Shown in pieces: positions 17,570-24,351 of a DNA stretch of 53,020 bases. The notes beneath the pieces are model-generated. The model saw only the letters and a list, made by a program, of their open reading frames with translations, had not been told where the DNA came from and did not search any database. Positions within the stretch are counted from its first letter, which is position 1. Every line of letters begins with the position of its first letter. Location: assembly GCF_001652265.1 (NCBI RefSeq), contig NZ_LWBS01000418.1, positions 1-53,020 on the forward strand. Reading direction: 5' to 3'. Source of the stretch: Rhizobium leguminosarum (GTDB lineage: Bacteria > Pseudomonadota > Alphaproteobacteria > Rhizobiales > Rhizobiaceae). Both the position numbers and the translations under genes were made by a program.

Positions 17570-18412
17570 ATGAATCATCGCCGCCCGACCGTCGCCGACC
17601 TGTTGTCAATCAGAGGTCACAGGCAGCTCAGCATGCTGCGGGTAGTCACGCTTGAGGAAGCCGAGGCGGCGGAGAAGGCGGGCATCGATCTCGTCTCGGT
17701 TCCTCCGGAACTGCTTGGCCCCGCCTTTCGCGAAGTGGCCCCAACCGTGTTCGCATTTCCCGGTTTGGATGATCTGATTACTGCTGAGGACTATCTTCGA
17801 GCCGCCTTCGAGGCAATTCGTGCCGGCGGCGACGCTGTCTACTGCGCCGCCGGAATGTCGACCGTGCGACGCCTACGGGAGGAAGGAATCCCAGTCTGTG
17901 GCCATGTCGGGCTTATTCCGTCTAAAGCGACATGGACGGGCGGCTTTCGCGCAGTCGGTAAAACGGCCGCCAGTGCATTTGAGGTCTGGCGTCAGGTGAA
18001 AGCTCTTGAGGAGGCCGGCGCCTTCGCAGCTGAAATCGAGGTAGTGCCTGGCGAGGTCGCTGCGGCGATTTCCAAACGCACATCACTCCTGATGCTTTCC
18101 ATGGGTGCGGGCACAGGATGTGATGCCCAATACCTTTTTGCCGAGGATGTGCTTGGGCAGAACCGGGGTCATTATCCTCGCCACGCTAAAGTCTACCGCG
18201 ATTTTGCTTCTGAATTCGATCGGCTGCATCGGGAGCGTGTGGAAGCGTTCCGCGAATATGCTGAAGACGTGCGATCTGGTGCATACCCAGAAAAGGGGCA
18301 CTTGGTCAGCATAGCGCCAGAGGAGCTCGAAGGCTTTCTGAGAAAAGTCGAAAGTGAACAGCCGTTTTCCGCCACCGCAAGAGAATGTCGTGATGGCACC
18401 GCAGCGAATTAG
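17570..18412 (+). CDS. PanB-like (ketopantoate hydroxymethyltransferase family) protein
   Basis: A 280-residue TIM-barrel protein resembling 3-methyl-2-oxobutanoate hydroxymethyltransferase (PanB) and its PEP-mutase/isocitrate-lyase-fold relatives. Seen: RRPTVADLLSIRG, the GIDLVSV strand, GGDAVYCAA, PVCGHVGLIPSKATWTGGFR (PanB has GHVGLTPQ.....GGF), and AAEIEVVPGEVAAAIS with the conserved Glu (PanB has LE.VP...A..I). The C-terminus departs from PanB. True PanB transfers a one-carbon unit from methylene-tetrahydrofolate. Here, between the O-demethylase genes and the folate gene purU, it may pass the released one-carbon unit to or from folate; that is inference. The start at 17570 is favoured by GGAG 9 bases upstream over a GTG at 17555. 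Confidence 0.72.
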   Translation: MNHRRPTVADLLSIRGHRQLSMLRVVTLEEAEAAEKAGIDLVSVPPELLGPAFREVAPTVFAFPGLDDLITAEDYLRAAFEAIRAGGDAVYCAAGMSTVRRLREEGIPVCGHVGLIPSKATWTGGFRAVGKTAASAFEVWRQVKALEEAGAFAAEIEVVPGEVAAAISKRTSLLMLSMGAGTGCDAQYLFAEDVLGQNRGHYPRHAKVYRDFASEFDRLHRERVEAFREYAEDVRSGAYPEKGHLVSIAPEELEGFLRKVESEQPFSATARECRDGTAAN

Positions 18413-18421
18413 GGATAAAGC

Positions 18422-19306
18422 ATGACCAATTATGTTTTGACGGTGACGTGCAAATCGACACGCGGCATCGTGGCGGCGATTTCGAGCTATCTGGCCGACA
18501 AGGGCTGCAACATCATCGACAGCTCGCAGTTCGACGATCTCGATACCGGCAAGTTCTTCATGCGCGTCAGCTTCATTTCGGAAGAGGGTCTTTCGGGCGC
18601 CGATATCGACGCCGGTTTTGCAGCCGTCGCCGCTCCTTTCGAAATGGATTATGATTTTCACGACAGCGAGAAGCGCATGAAGGTGCTGCTGATGGTGTCG
18701 CGTTTCGGCCATTGCCTCAACGACCTGCTCTATCGCTGGAAGATCGGCGCACTGCCGATCGATATCGTCGGCGTCGTCTCCAACCATTTCGATTACCAGA
18801 AGGTCGTCGTCAACCACGACATTCCCTTCCACCATATTCCCGTCACCAAGGCCAACAAGGCGCAGGCCGAGGCCCATATCATGGAAGTGGCCGAGCAGAC
18901 CGGCACGGAGCTGATCGTGCTCGCCCGCTACATGCAGATCCTGTCGGACGAGATGTGCCAGAAAATGTCTGGCCGGATTATCAACATCCACCATTCCTTC
19001 CTGCCGAGCTTCAAGGGCGCCAACCCTTACAAGCAGGCCTACGGCCGCGGCGTGAAGCTGATCGGGGCGACGGCGCATTACGTCACCGCCGATCTCGACG
19101 AAGGCCCGATCATCGAGCAGGATACGGCGCGCATTACCCATGCACAGTCACCCGACGACTATGTCTCGATCGGCCGCGACGTCGAAAGCCAGGTGCTGGC
19201 GCGTGCCATTCATGCCCATATCCATCACCGCACCTTCATCAACGGCAACCGCACCGTCGTCTTCCCGGCAAGCCCCGGAAGCTTCGCTTCGGAAAGGATG
19301 GGGTGA
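18422..19306 (+). CDS. purU: Formyltetrahydrofolate deformylase
   Basis: A 294-residue PurU, which hydrolyses 10-formyltetrahydrofolate to formate and free folate. Residues about 1-80 form an ACT domain (NYVLTVTCKSTRGIVAAISS) and about 85-285 the formyl-transferase fold. Catalytic features seen: NIHHSFLPSFKGANPYKQAY, GVKLIGATAHYVTADLDEGP and IIEQDTARI. Length is normal and the frame intact. Codon use is cleaner and more GC-rich than in its neighbours (long runs of codons ending in C or G), like a chromosomal housekeeping gene, so it may be a recent copy moved onto the plasmid. It begins 9 bases after the PanB-like gene and suits disposal of the one-carbon unit released by MocDEF. Confidence 0.93.
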   Translation: MTNYVLTVTCKSTRGIVAAISSYLADKGCNIIDSSQFDDLDTGKFFMRVSFISEEGLSGADIDAGFAAVAAPFEMDYDFHDSEKRMKVLLMVSRFGHCLNDLLYRWKIGALPIDIVGVVSNHFDYQKVVVNHDIPFHHIPVTKANKAQAEAHIMEVAEQTGTELIVLARYMQILSDEMCQKMSGRIINIHHSFLPSFKGANPYKQAYGRGVKLIGATAHYVTADLDEGPIIEQDTARITHAQSPDDYVSIGRDVESQVLARAIHAHIHHRTFINGNRTVVFPASPGSFASERMG

Positions 19307-19312
19307 GGCACG

Positions 19313-20117
19313 GCGTATGTTTTGCTGGGAAAACCAATCGCCGATCGGGTCCTCGATGCAGTGAAGGCAAGGGCAGCTGAGCTTCAGAACACCTCTGGGG
19401 TCGAAGCCGGTCGCAGTGGTCATTCTTGGGGACGATCCGGCTAGCCGTACCTATCTGAACGCCAAAAGCGAGATGGCCAGCCGGTGTGGCTTCCGTTCGA
19501 TGCAGTATAATCTTCCTGCAGAAACCTCACAGGAAGAGCTGCTAGATCGGATAGCGCTGCTGAATGCGGACAAAGTTATCCACGGAATCCTCGTTCAGTT
19601 GCCATTGCCGAAACACTTAGAGCAAGAAGAGATCATCCGGTCTATTCTGCCGGAGAAGGACGTCGATGGCCTGCACGTCGTAAACGCCGGGAAAGTGGCG
19701 AGTGGGAATCTCGTTACTGGACTGGTCTCCTGCACACCGGCCGGTGCTATGATGCTCATTCGGCACGCCGACGGAGACAACCTTTCCGGCTGAATGCTCT
19801 TGTCATCGGTCGGCCGTCCCGAATTGGTTCGCGGTGATTGGCTGAAGCCAGGCGCGACAATCATCGATGTCGGTATAAACCGCCTGCTGGCTCCAGAATA
19901 GGGCGAGGGCAAGACACGGCTTGTCGGAGATGTTGCTTTCAAGGAGGCTGAAAAAGTCGCGGCGGGGATCACGCCCGTTCCAGGAGGTGTCGGGCCTATG
20001 ACGATCGCCATGTTGATGGCTAACACTCTAAAATGTGCCGAAGATTCACTTGCGCGTTTTAGCGAGGCATCGAACATGCCCCAGCTTTCGGAGCGCCAGC
20101 CTGCAGCACTCAGATAG
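19313..20117 (+). pseudogene. folD: Methylenetetrahydrofolate dehydrogenase/cyclohydrolase remnant
   Basis: FolD sequence broken in several ways. The first part ([20 protein letters not shown]) shifts frame near 19400 into [20 protein letters not shown]. Next come [20 protein letters not shown] and [20 protein letters not shown], ending at a stop at 19791-19793. Most of the NADP-binding segment is then missing, about 40 codons by comparison with normal FolD. The C-terminal part resumes as [20 protein letters not shown], is cut by a TAG at about 19900, and ends with [20 protein letters not shown]. With a frame shift, a deletion and stops it cannot make active enzyme. It follows purU directly, so it once belonged to the same folate block. 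Confidence 0.9.
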
Positions 20118-20282
20118 CGATCGCTGAGACTCGGCGTCGCTGACCGAATCTTGTCGCCAATTGGGCGGAGAGACCATTCCCCAGTCGACACTCCTCTCCT
20201 CCCCGCCGAGAACCTCACAATCAACTAACGCGACCTCATGGCCTAAACAGGTTGACGGCGCGCTTTTTCTAAAACGTAGCAC

Positions 20283-21146
20283 TTAGCCCACATGGGCAAC
20301 AAGGTCAGTGAGGTCATCGAGATTGACTTCGTCGCGCCTGAAGGTGCCAACAACCTTTCCCTGCGAGAGGACAACAAGATCGTCAGCGACCGCTAGGGCG
20401 TGCCGGAAGTTATGGGTGATGAAAATGACGGCCTGACCTTGGTCGCGGGCAGTGACGATATGATCGAGAACCTTGCCCGCCTGCCGCACCGCTAAGGCCG
20501 ATGTCGGCTCGTCGAGAATGAGGAGAGAGGATCCAAAATACATGGCCCTGGCGATAGCGAGCGACTGGCGCTCGCCACCGGATATGTTTGCTCCTCTTTC
20601 GTCCAAGCCGCGCTCCCAGCGCACGCCTAACCGATGAAGAGCCGACTGCGCCATCTCATTTGCGCGTTTTAGATCGAGCCATTTGAACGGGCCTAAACCC
20701 CGTTGCGGTTCTCGTCCGAGAACGATGTTACGGGTGACGGAGAGAAGTTCGCAAACCGCCAAATCCTGAAACACCGTGGCGACGCCACGTTCACGCGCGT
20801 CCTTCGGATTGCGGAAAACAATGGCTTCCCCATTGAAGCGCAGCTCGCCGCGATCCGCTGGAAATACTCCGGAAAGGATTTTGATCAACGTGGACTTGCC
20901 CGCTCCATTGTCGCCTAAAAGGGCAAGAATACGACCCGAGTAGGCTTTGAGAGACACATCCACCAAAGCCGTGGTCGCGCCAAAGCCCTTCGATAGTCCG
21001 ATGGCTTCAATGACCGGCACGTCTGCCGGTTTAATTGGCTCAATCTGGCGCGTGAGCCCCCTCATATCATCGCTGCCGCTGCCTGCGGGTAAGGCACGAG
21101 TAGCGACCGCTGCCTGGCTGTCATTAGAGATCACGTCCTTGCTCAT
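20283..21146 (-). CDS. Sugar ABC transporter ATP-binding protein
   Basis: A 287-residue ATPase with one nucleotide-binding domain of the ribose/xylose class. Seen: Walker A GDNGAGKST, Q-loop VFQD, signature ISGGERQ, Walker B LLILDEPT and the switch histidine in FITHN. Many ribose-class ATPases carry two such domains in about 500 residues; this is the single-domain type. The N-terminus has about 45 extra residues of no known role. It starts 6 bases after the permease gene ends, so the two are co-transcribed. It powers uptake of the sugar or polyol bound by the protein encoded at 22325-23338. Confidence 0.92.
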   Translation of the reverse strand: MSKDVISNDSQAAVATRALPAGSGSDDMRGLTRQIEPIKPADVPVIEAIGLSKGFGATTALVDVSLKAYSGRILALLGDNGAGKSTLIKILSGVFPADRGELRFNGEAIVFRNPKDARERGVATVFQDLAVCELLSVTRNIVLGREPQRGLGPFKWLDLKRANEMAQSALHRLGVRWERGLDERGANISGGERQSLAIARAMYFGSSLLILDEPTSALAVRQAGKVLDHIVTARDQGQAVIFITHNFRHALAVADDLVVLSQGKVVGTFRRDEVNLDDLTDLVAHVG

Positions 21147-21152
21147 TTCAAT

Positions 21153-22253
21153 TCATCCGTTCGTGTTCTTGCTGATCGCGGTCTGGGCGTTGATTGCTGC
21201 GTCTGCTGTCGAACTGCCCCGACGATAGCCCGACAAAGGTCGCGACTTTGACATCCGCTTGCTGATCGATGTATTGAGGATGACGGCACCAACCACGATC
21301 ATTCCGGTGAGGGTCTTGAAGAGATGACCCGGAGCTCCCGCAAGAACCAGCCCGACCTGGATCATTCCGAAGGTAACGGCGCCCAGGATCGTTCCAATAA
21401 CGCTACCATAGCCACCGGAGAGGAGTGTCCCCCCGATCACTGTCACTGCGACCGCTTGAAGTTCGAAACCTTCGCCCCGCAGCGCATCTACGGATCCAAA
21501 GCGAGCAACCTGAATTATTCCTGCAATCGCAGCCAGCGCTGAGCAGATCATGAAGACGATGATGGTGACCCTATCGACCGGTACGCCGAGATTCCTGGCC
21601 GCGTTCTCGTTCTGGCCCCGTGCTTGGATCCAGTTACCGAGTTTCGTACGGGAGAGCAGAAGCGTCCCTGAAATCCCTATCAAGAGAAACCATAACATCG
21701 ACATACGAAAATCGCTGATCAACGGTCCGGCCATCGTCGCCCGGAAGCTTGCAGGGATCTCCACCGTCATCGGAAATCCGCCGGTAAGCGCAATCAAAAC
21801 ACCGCGCCAAATGAGCATTGTGCCAAGCGTCACCACGAAAGAGTGGATGCGGAAACGCACAACCATGTATCCGTTGACCGCCCCCAGCGCTGCGCCGGCG
21901 GCGATCGCGACGGCCGATGCCGAAACTGGATCAAATCCATAATCGCGCATCAATACAACACAAACGTAAGATGTGAGGCCGAGTACAGCGCCGACCGAAA
22001 GATCGAAATGACCGCAGATCATCAACAGCGTGGCGCCGATAGACACGATCCCGAGTTCAGCAGCGATTGCCATGATGCTGATATAAGTAATCTTGGTCGG
22101 AAACAGCTGCGGCGCAAGTAGGGAAAACAGGATGAAAAGGATGACAACGGCAGCGACCGATGTTGCTTCAGGCCGAAGCATGAAGCGGCGGAACGCTTCA
22201 GCGCAAGCGATGCTGCGTGTAGGGGCCTGGGCGAGGTGGACTTCGTCGGACAT
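21153..22253 (-). CDS. Sugar ABC transporter permease (RbsC class)
   Basis: A 366-residue inner-membrane permease of the ribose class, with about eight to ten hydrophobic segments. Recognisable stretches include GHFDLSVGAVLGLTSYVCVV, GAVNGYMVVRF, HSFVVTLGTMLIWRGV, GVPVDRVTIIVF and GGTLLSGGYGSVIGTILGAV, all typical of RbsC-like proteins. It probably works as a homodimer with the ATPase encoded downstream. It lies 71 bases after the binding-protein gene, separated by a hairpin that would lower its expression relative to the binding protein. The substrate is unknown. Its place between the moc island and the mos-like operon points to an inositol or rhizopine-like compound. Confidence 0.92.
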   Translation of the reverse strand: MSDEVHLAQAPTRSIACAEAFRRFMLRPEATSVAAVVILFILFSLLAPQLFPTKITYISIMAIAAELGIVSIGATLLMICGHFDLSVGAVLGLTSYVCVVLMRDYGFDPVSASAVAIAAGAALGAVNGYMVVRFRIHSFVVTLGTMLIWRGVLIALTGGFPMTVEIPASFRATMAGPLISDFRMSMLWFLLIGISGTLLLSRTKLGNWIQARGQNENAARNLGVPVDRVTIIVFMICSALAAIAGIIQVARFGSVDALRGEGFELQAVAVTVIGGTLLSGGYGSVIGTILGAVTFGMIQVGLVLAGAPGHLFKTLTGMIVVGAVILNTSISKRMSKSRPLSGYRRGSSTADAAINAQTAISKNTNG

Positions 22254-22284
22254 TTTGGCCTCCCGCCAAATTGATTAGAAGATT

Positions 22285-22310
22285 GCGACCCGGCGAAATG
22301 ACCGGGTCGC
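22285..22310 (-). promoter_or_regulatory. Intergenic hairpin between binding-protein and permease genes
   Basis: GCGACCCGG at 22285-22293 pairs perfectly with CCGGGTCGC at 22302-22310 around an 8-base loop. It follows the stop of the binding-protein gene and has no strong U-run. Such hairpins commonly protect the upstream message and lower expression of the permease; the role here is inferred. Confidence 0.6.
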
Positions 22311-22324
22311 TCCCAGACTATCGC

Positions 22325-23338
22325 TCAACGATAGCCCTTGCCCACCAGCGCCTGAACCTTCTCAACGTTGGTCTTGTCCACGATCGTCGGGCCGGTCAGG
22401 AAGTAGTTTCCTTCGAGCAAGCCATATTTCAGGTAGTGAGTGAGCAGCAGAACAGGCATGTAGCCGCGCCAGAACTGCTGCTGGTCGATGGTGAAAGCCT
22501 GCCGCCCATCACTGATCGCCGTGAGCGATTGTGCATTGATGTCGTAGCCGGTCAGGATCAGATCGTTCCGTCCGCTGTCCGCTTTCGCCGTCAGGAAGCC
22601 GTCCACCACGTCACATGTGCTCGTCGCGGCGACTGTGTCAGGGTTGCGACGCAGATAGTTGGATAGGGTTTCGGCCTGCTGGCCCGGATCCATTGACATT
22701 TCCAGGAAGTCCGCCGTGATCCCACCGGCTTTGAGGGCATCTATTTCGGAGGTTGCACGCAGCTGGCAAGTTGCGTCACCGGATTGCTGATTGGCAACAA
22801 CCACGCGTCCTTTTACGCCCATGTCGCGCAGACGTCGGGCCGACAGCTGTCCGGCGGCGCCTTCGTCAGAACCGGCGCGGAAGAGAAAAATATCGTCCGG
22901 CTTTCGGATGTGCGACCCCGGCGCAGGCGCCGCGGCGCTGCCGAACGCGATCCCGGCTTCTTTGGCTCGTGCAGCCACATCGGCATAGGCGGCGTCGTCG
23001 GCGAAAGCGCAAACCGCGATACCGTCCGCCTGAGCTGCCATGGCTTCCTCGATCTTTTGGATCTGGTTGGGAATTGTCAGCTGGTCGGGATAGATATAGT
23101 TGACCTTGACTCCAAGGTTTTTTCCGGCCTCTTCAGCGCCGCGCGCAAGATAGCCGTGGAAGCCGGTTGGCGCCGCACACCCGACGAAGTAGATGGAAAT
23201 ATTTTCTTCGGCAAATGCAGGTGCTGCATTTGAAATGCAGATGAGCATAAGCGCCCATGCCAATGTGCTGGTGGCGGCAAGGGCTTTACTAGCCGACATC
23301 ATTGCGCAGTTGTTTAGTAGCGGTTTTAACGCTTGCAT
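22325..23338 (-). CDS. Ribose-class periplasmic substrate-binding protein
   Basis: A 337-residue solute-binding protein. The start at 23338 (MQALKPLLNN) follows AAGGGAA by 6 bases; the frame stays open far upstream but that part is non-coding in character. A hydrophobic segment (ALAATSTLAWALMLICISNA) and an APAFA cleavage site form an unusually long signal peptide of about 43 residues. Then come ISIYFVGCAAPTGFHGYLAR, IQKIEEAMAAQADGIAVCAF, GRVVVANQQSGDATCQL and DLILTGYDINAQSL, as in ribose- or autoinducer-2-type binding proteins. It is the first gene of the three-gene transporter operon. The promoter lies within about 500 bases shared with the divergent mos-like operon. Confidence 0.88.
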   Translation of the reverse strand: MQALKPLLNNCAMMSASKALAATSTLAWALMLICISNAAPAFAEENISIYFVGCAAPTGFHGYLARGAEEAGKNLGVKVNYIYPDQLTIPNQIQKIEEAMAAQADGIAVCAFADDAAYADVAARAKEAGIAFGSAAAPAPGSHIRKPDDIFLFRAGSDEGAAGQLSARRLRDMGVKGRVVVANQQSGDATCQLRATSEIDALKAGGITADFLEMSMDPGQQAETLSNYLRRNPDTVAATSTCDVVDGFLTAKADSGRNDLILTGYDINAQSLTAISDGRQAFTIDQQQFWRGYMPVLLLTHYLKYGLLEGNYFLTGPTIVDKTNVEKVQALVGKGYR

Positions 23339-23839
23339 TGTTGTTCCCTTTGTTCTTCCGCGCAAGTGTAATTCAGTCGCGGGTTTGAGAACATTAGACA
23401 GTATTGGGTCGATAAATAGAACCGTTTCTGAACGATTTCTCAGGTCCACATCCGGCCTGAGGCGGCGAGCGTTATCGGAGCTAACGAAAGCCTTTGACGA
23501 TGAGTGGAGCATGCGGGCAGCACGCAGCTTTGCGAGTGAGATCGAGCTGAGCATGAGCTGGCAGTCCGTAATCCGCACATTATTGGCGGCGGATCGGTGC
23601 GGAAACGCCACATCAGGCAGATCAAAAAACGTAGGGAGATAGCATTTCGCGAGCACGGTGAACGCGCGGCAGAGTAATAAACAGCTCGCGCGAAGACCGC
23701 CGTCATACAAATGAGGCCGAACGGGGCGCGAAAGCCCTCTCCCAGAGATAGAAACCGCAGAACCCAAGATGGGTTTCGACTCACCTGTGTCGGACGGGCC
23801 TGCAACTGAAGACAACAATCCAGACATGAGCACGTCCAA
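23339..23839. other. Divergent control region
   Basis: About 500 bases between the transporter operon and the mos-like operon. No protein family is recognisable on either strand. It should contain the transporter promoter; the mos-side NifA and sigma-54 elements begin at its right edge. Confidence 0.5.
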
Positions 23840-23855
23840 TGTCGGACATCCGACA
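23840..23855 (+). promoter_or_regulatory. NifA upstream activator site, upstream copy
   Basis: TGTCGGACATCCGACA is a perfect TGT-N10-ACA NifA site. It stands 45 bases ahead of a -24/-12 element in front of the truncated aminotransferase copy. Confidence 0.8.
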
Positions 23856-23899
23856 CCGCCAAGCGCGAAACTTCCCCTCATTTCCGATGCGAGTCTGGT

Positions 23900-23915
23900 T
23901 GGCACGAGCAGCGCT
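23900..23915 (+). promoter_or_regulatory. Sigma-54 (-24/-12) promoter, upstream copy
   Basis: TGGCACGAGCAGCGCT keeps the GG-N10-GC core of sigma-54 promoters and a perfect TGGCACG at -24; the -12 half is weaker (CAGCGC in place of TTGC). It would transcribe through the truncated copy into mosB. Confidence 0.7.
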
Positions 23916-23956
23916 TAGAGTAGGCCGAGGATGCACCAACCAGACAGAGGATAAAG

Positions 23957-24190
23957 ATGCGCTCAAGCCCAAACTTTCGGGTTCTCTCTGCGGACCCAAG
24001 CGAAACCTGGACGCTGCATCCGTGGCCGATTCTGACGGGAGCGATCTACCGGAAAGTCATCGTGTGTATTTCGCCTGGTGAACTATCCGGCTCGGGTTTG
24101 GAAGTCATCAACGAGTTTGAAAAGAAGTGGAGAATTGGATCGGCAGTGGTCATGTCGTCTCGACAAATAGCGGCACTGCCGCGCCGATGA
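23957..24190 (+). pseudogene. Truncated duplicate of the mosB 5' end
   Basis: The first 56 or so codons (MRSSPNFRVLSADPSETWTL, then HPWPILTGAIYRKVIVCISP and GELSGSGLEVINEFEKK) are a diverged copy of the start of the aminotransferase gene at 24352. After EFEKK a deletion shifts the frame. The DNA still matches the intact gene (tracts encoding NSGT and ALM) up to about 24190. It then joins a second copy of the promoter region. It cannot make an active enzyme, although a peptide of about 77 residues is open. Confidence 0.88.
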
Positions 24191-24207
24191 TAGCTCTACA
24201 CGATCAT

Positions 24208-24230
24208 TGTCCAATGTCGGACATGCGACG
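24208..24230 (+). promoter_or_regulatory. NifA upstream activator site for mosB
   Basis: TGTCCAATGTCGGACA at 24208-24223 is a perfect TGT-N10-ACA. A second, overlapping site at 24215-24230 ends in ACG, so it is one base off. In the upstream copy the opposite member of the pair is the perfect one. The site lies about 50 bases ahead of the -24 element. Confidence 0.8.
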
Positions 24231-24274
24231 CAGCTCAGTTCGAATTTCCTCTTTATTTTCAATGGAAATCTGGT

Positions 24275-24290
24275 TGGCACGAGATGTGCT
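24275..24290 (+). promoter_or_regulatory. Sigma-54 (-24/-12) promoter of the mos-like operon
   Basis: TGGCACGAGATGTGCT has the full TGGCACG -24 box and GG-N10-GC spacing, with GTGCT at -12 against the consensus TTGCT. It stands about 62 bases before the mosB start codon. With the NifA site upstream it predicts expression in nitrogen-fixing bacteroids. Confidence 0.82.
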
Positions 24291-24351
24291 CAGTATGGAA
24301 GCGGGCAACATTGACGCCCGGGATGCACCAACCCACACGGGGGTAAATTAA

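Noticed and set aside
18083..19141. 352-codon open frame on the minus strand over purU
   Set aside because: Antisense shadow of purU, whose motifs are complete.
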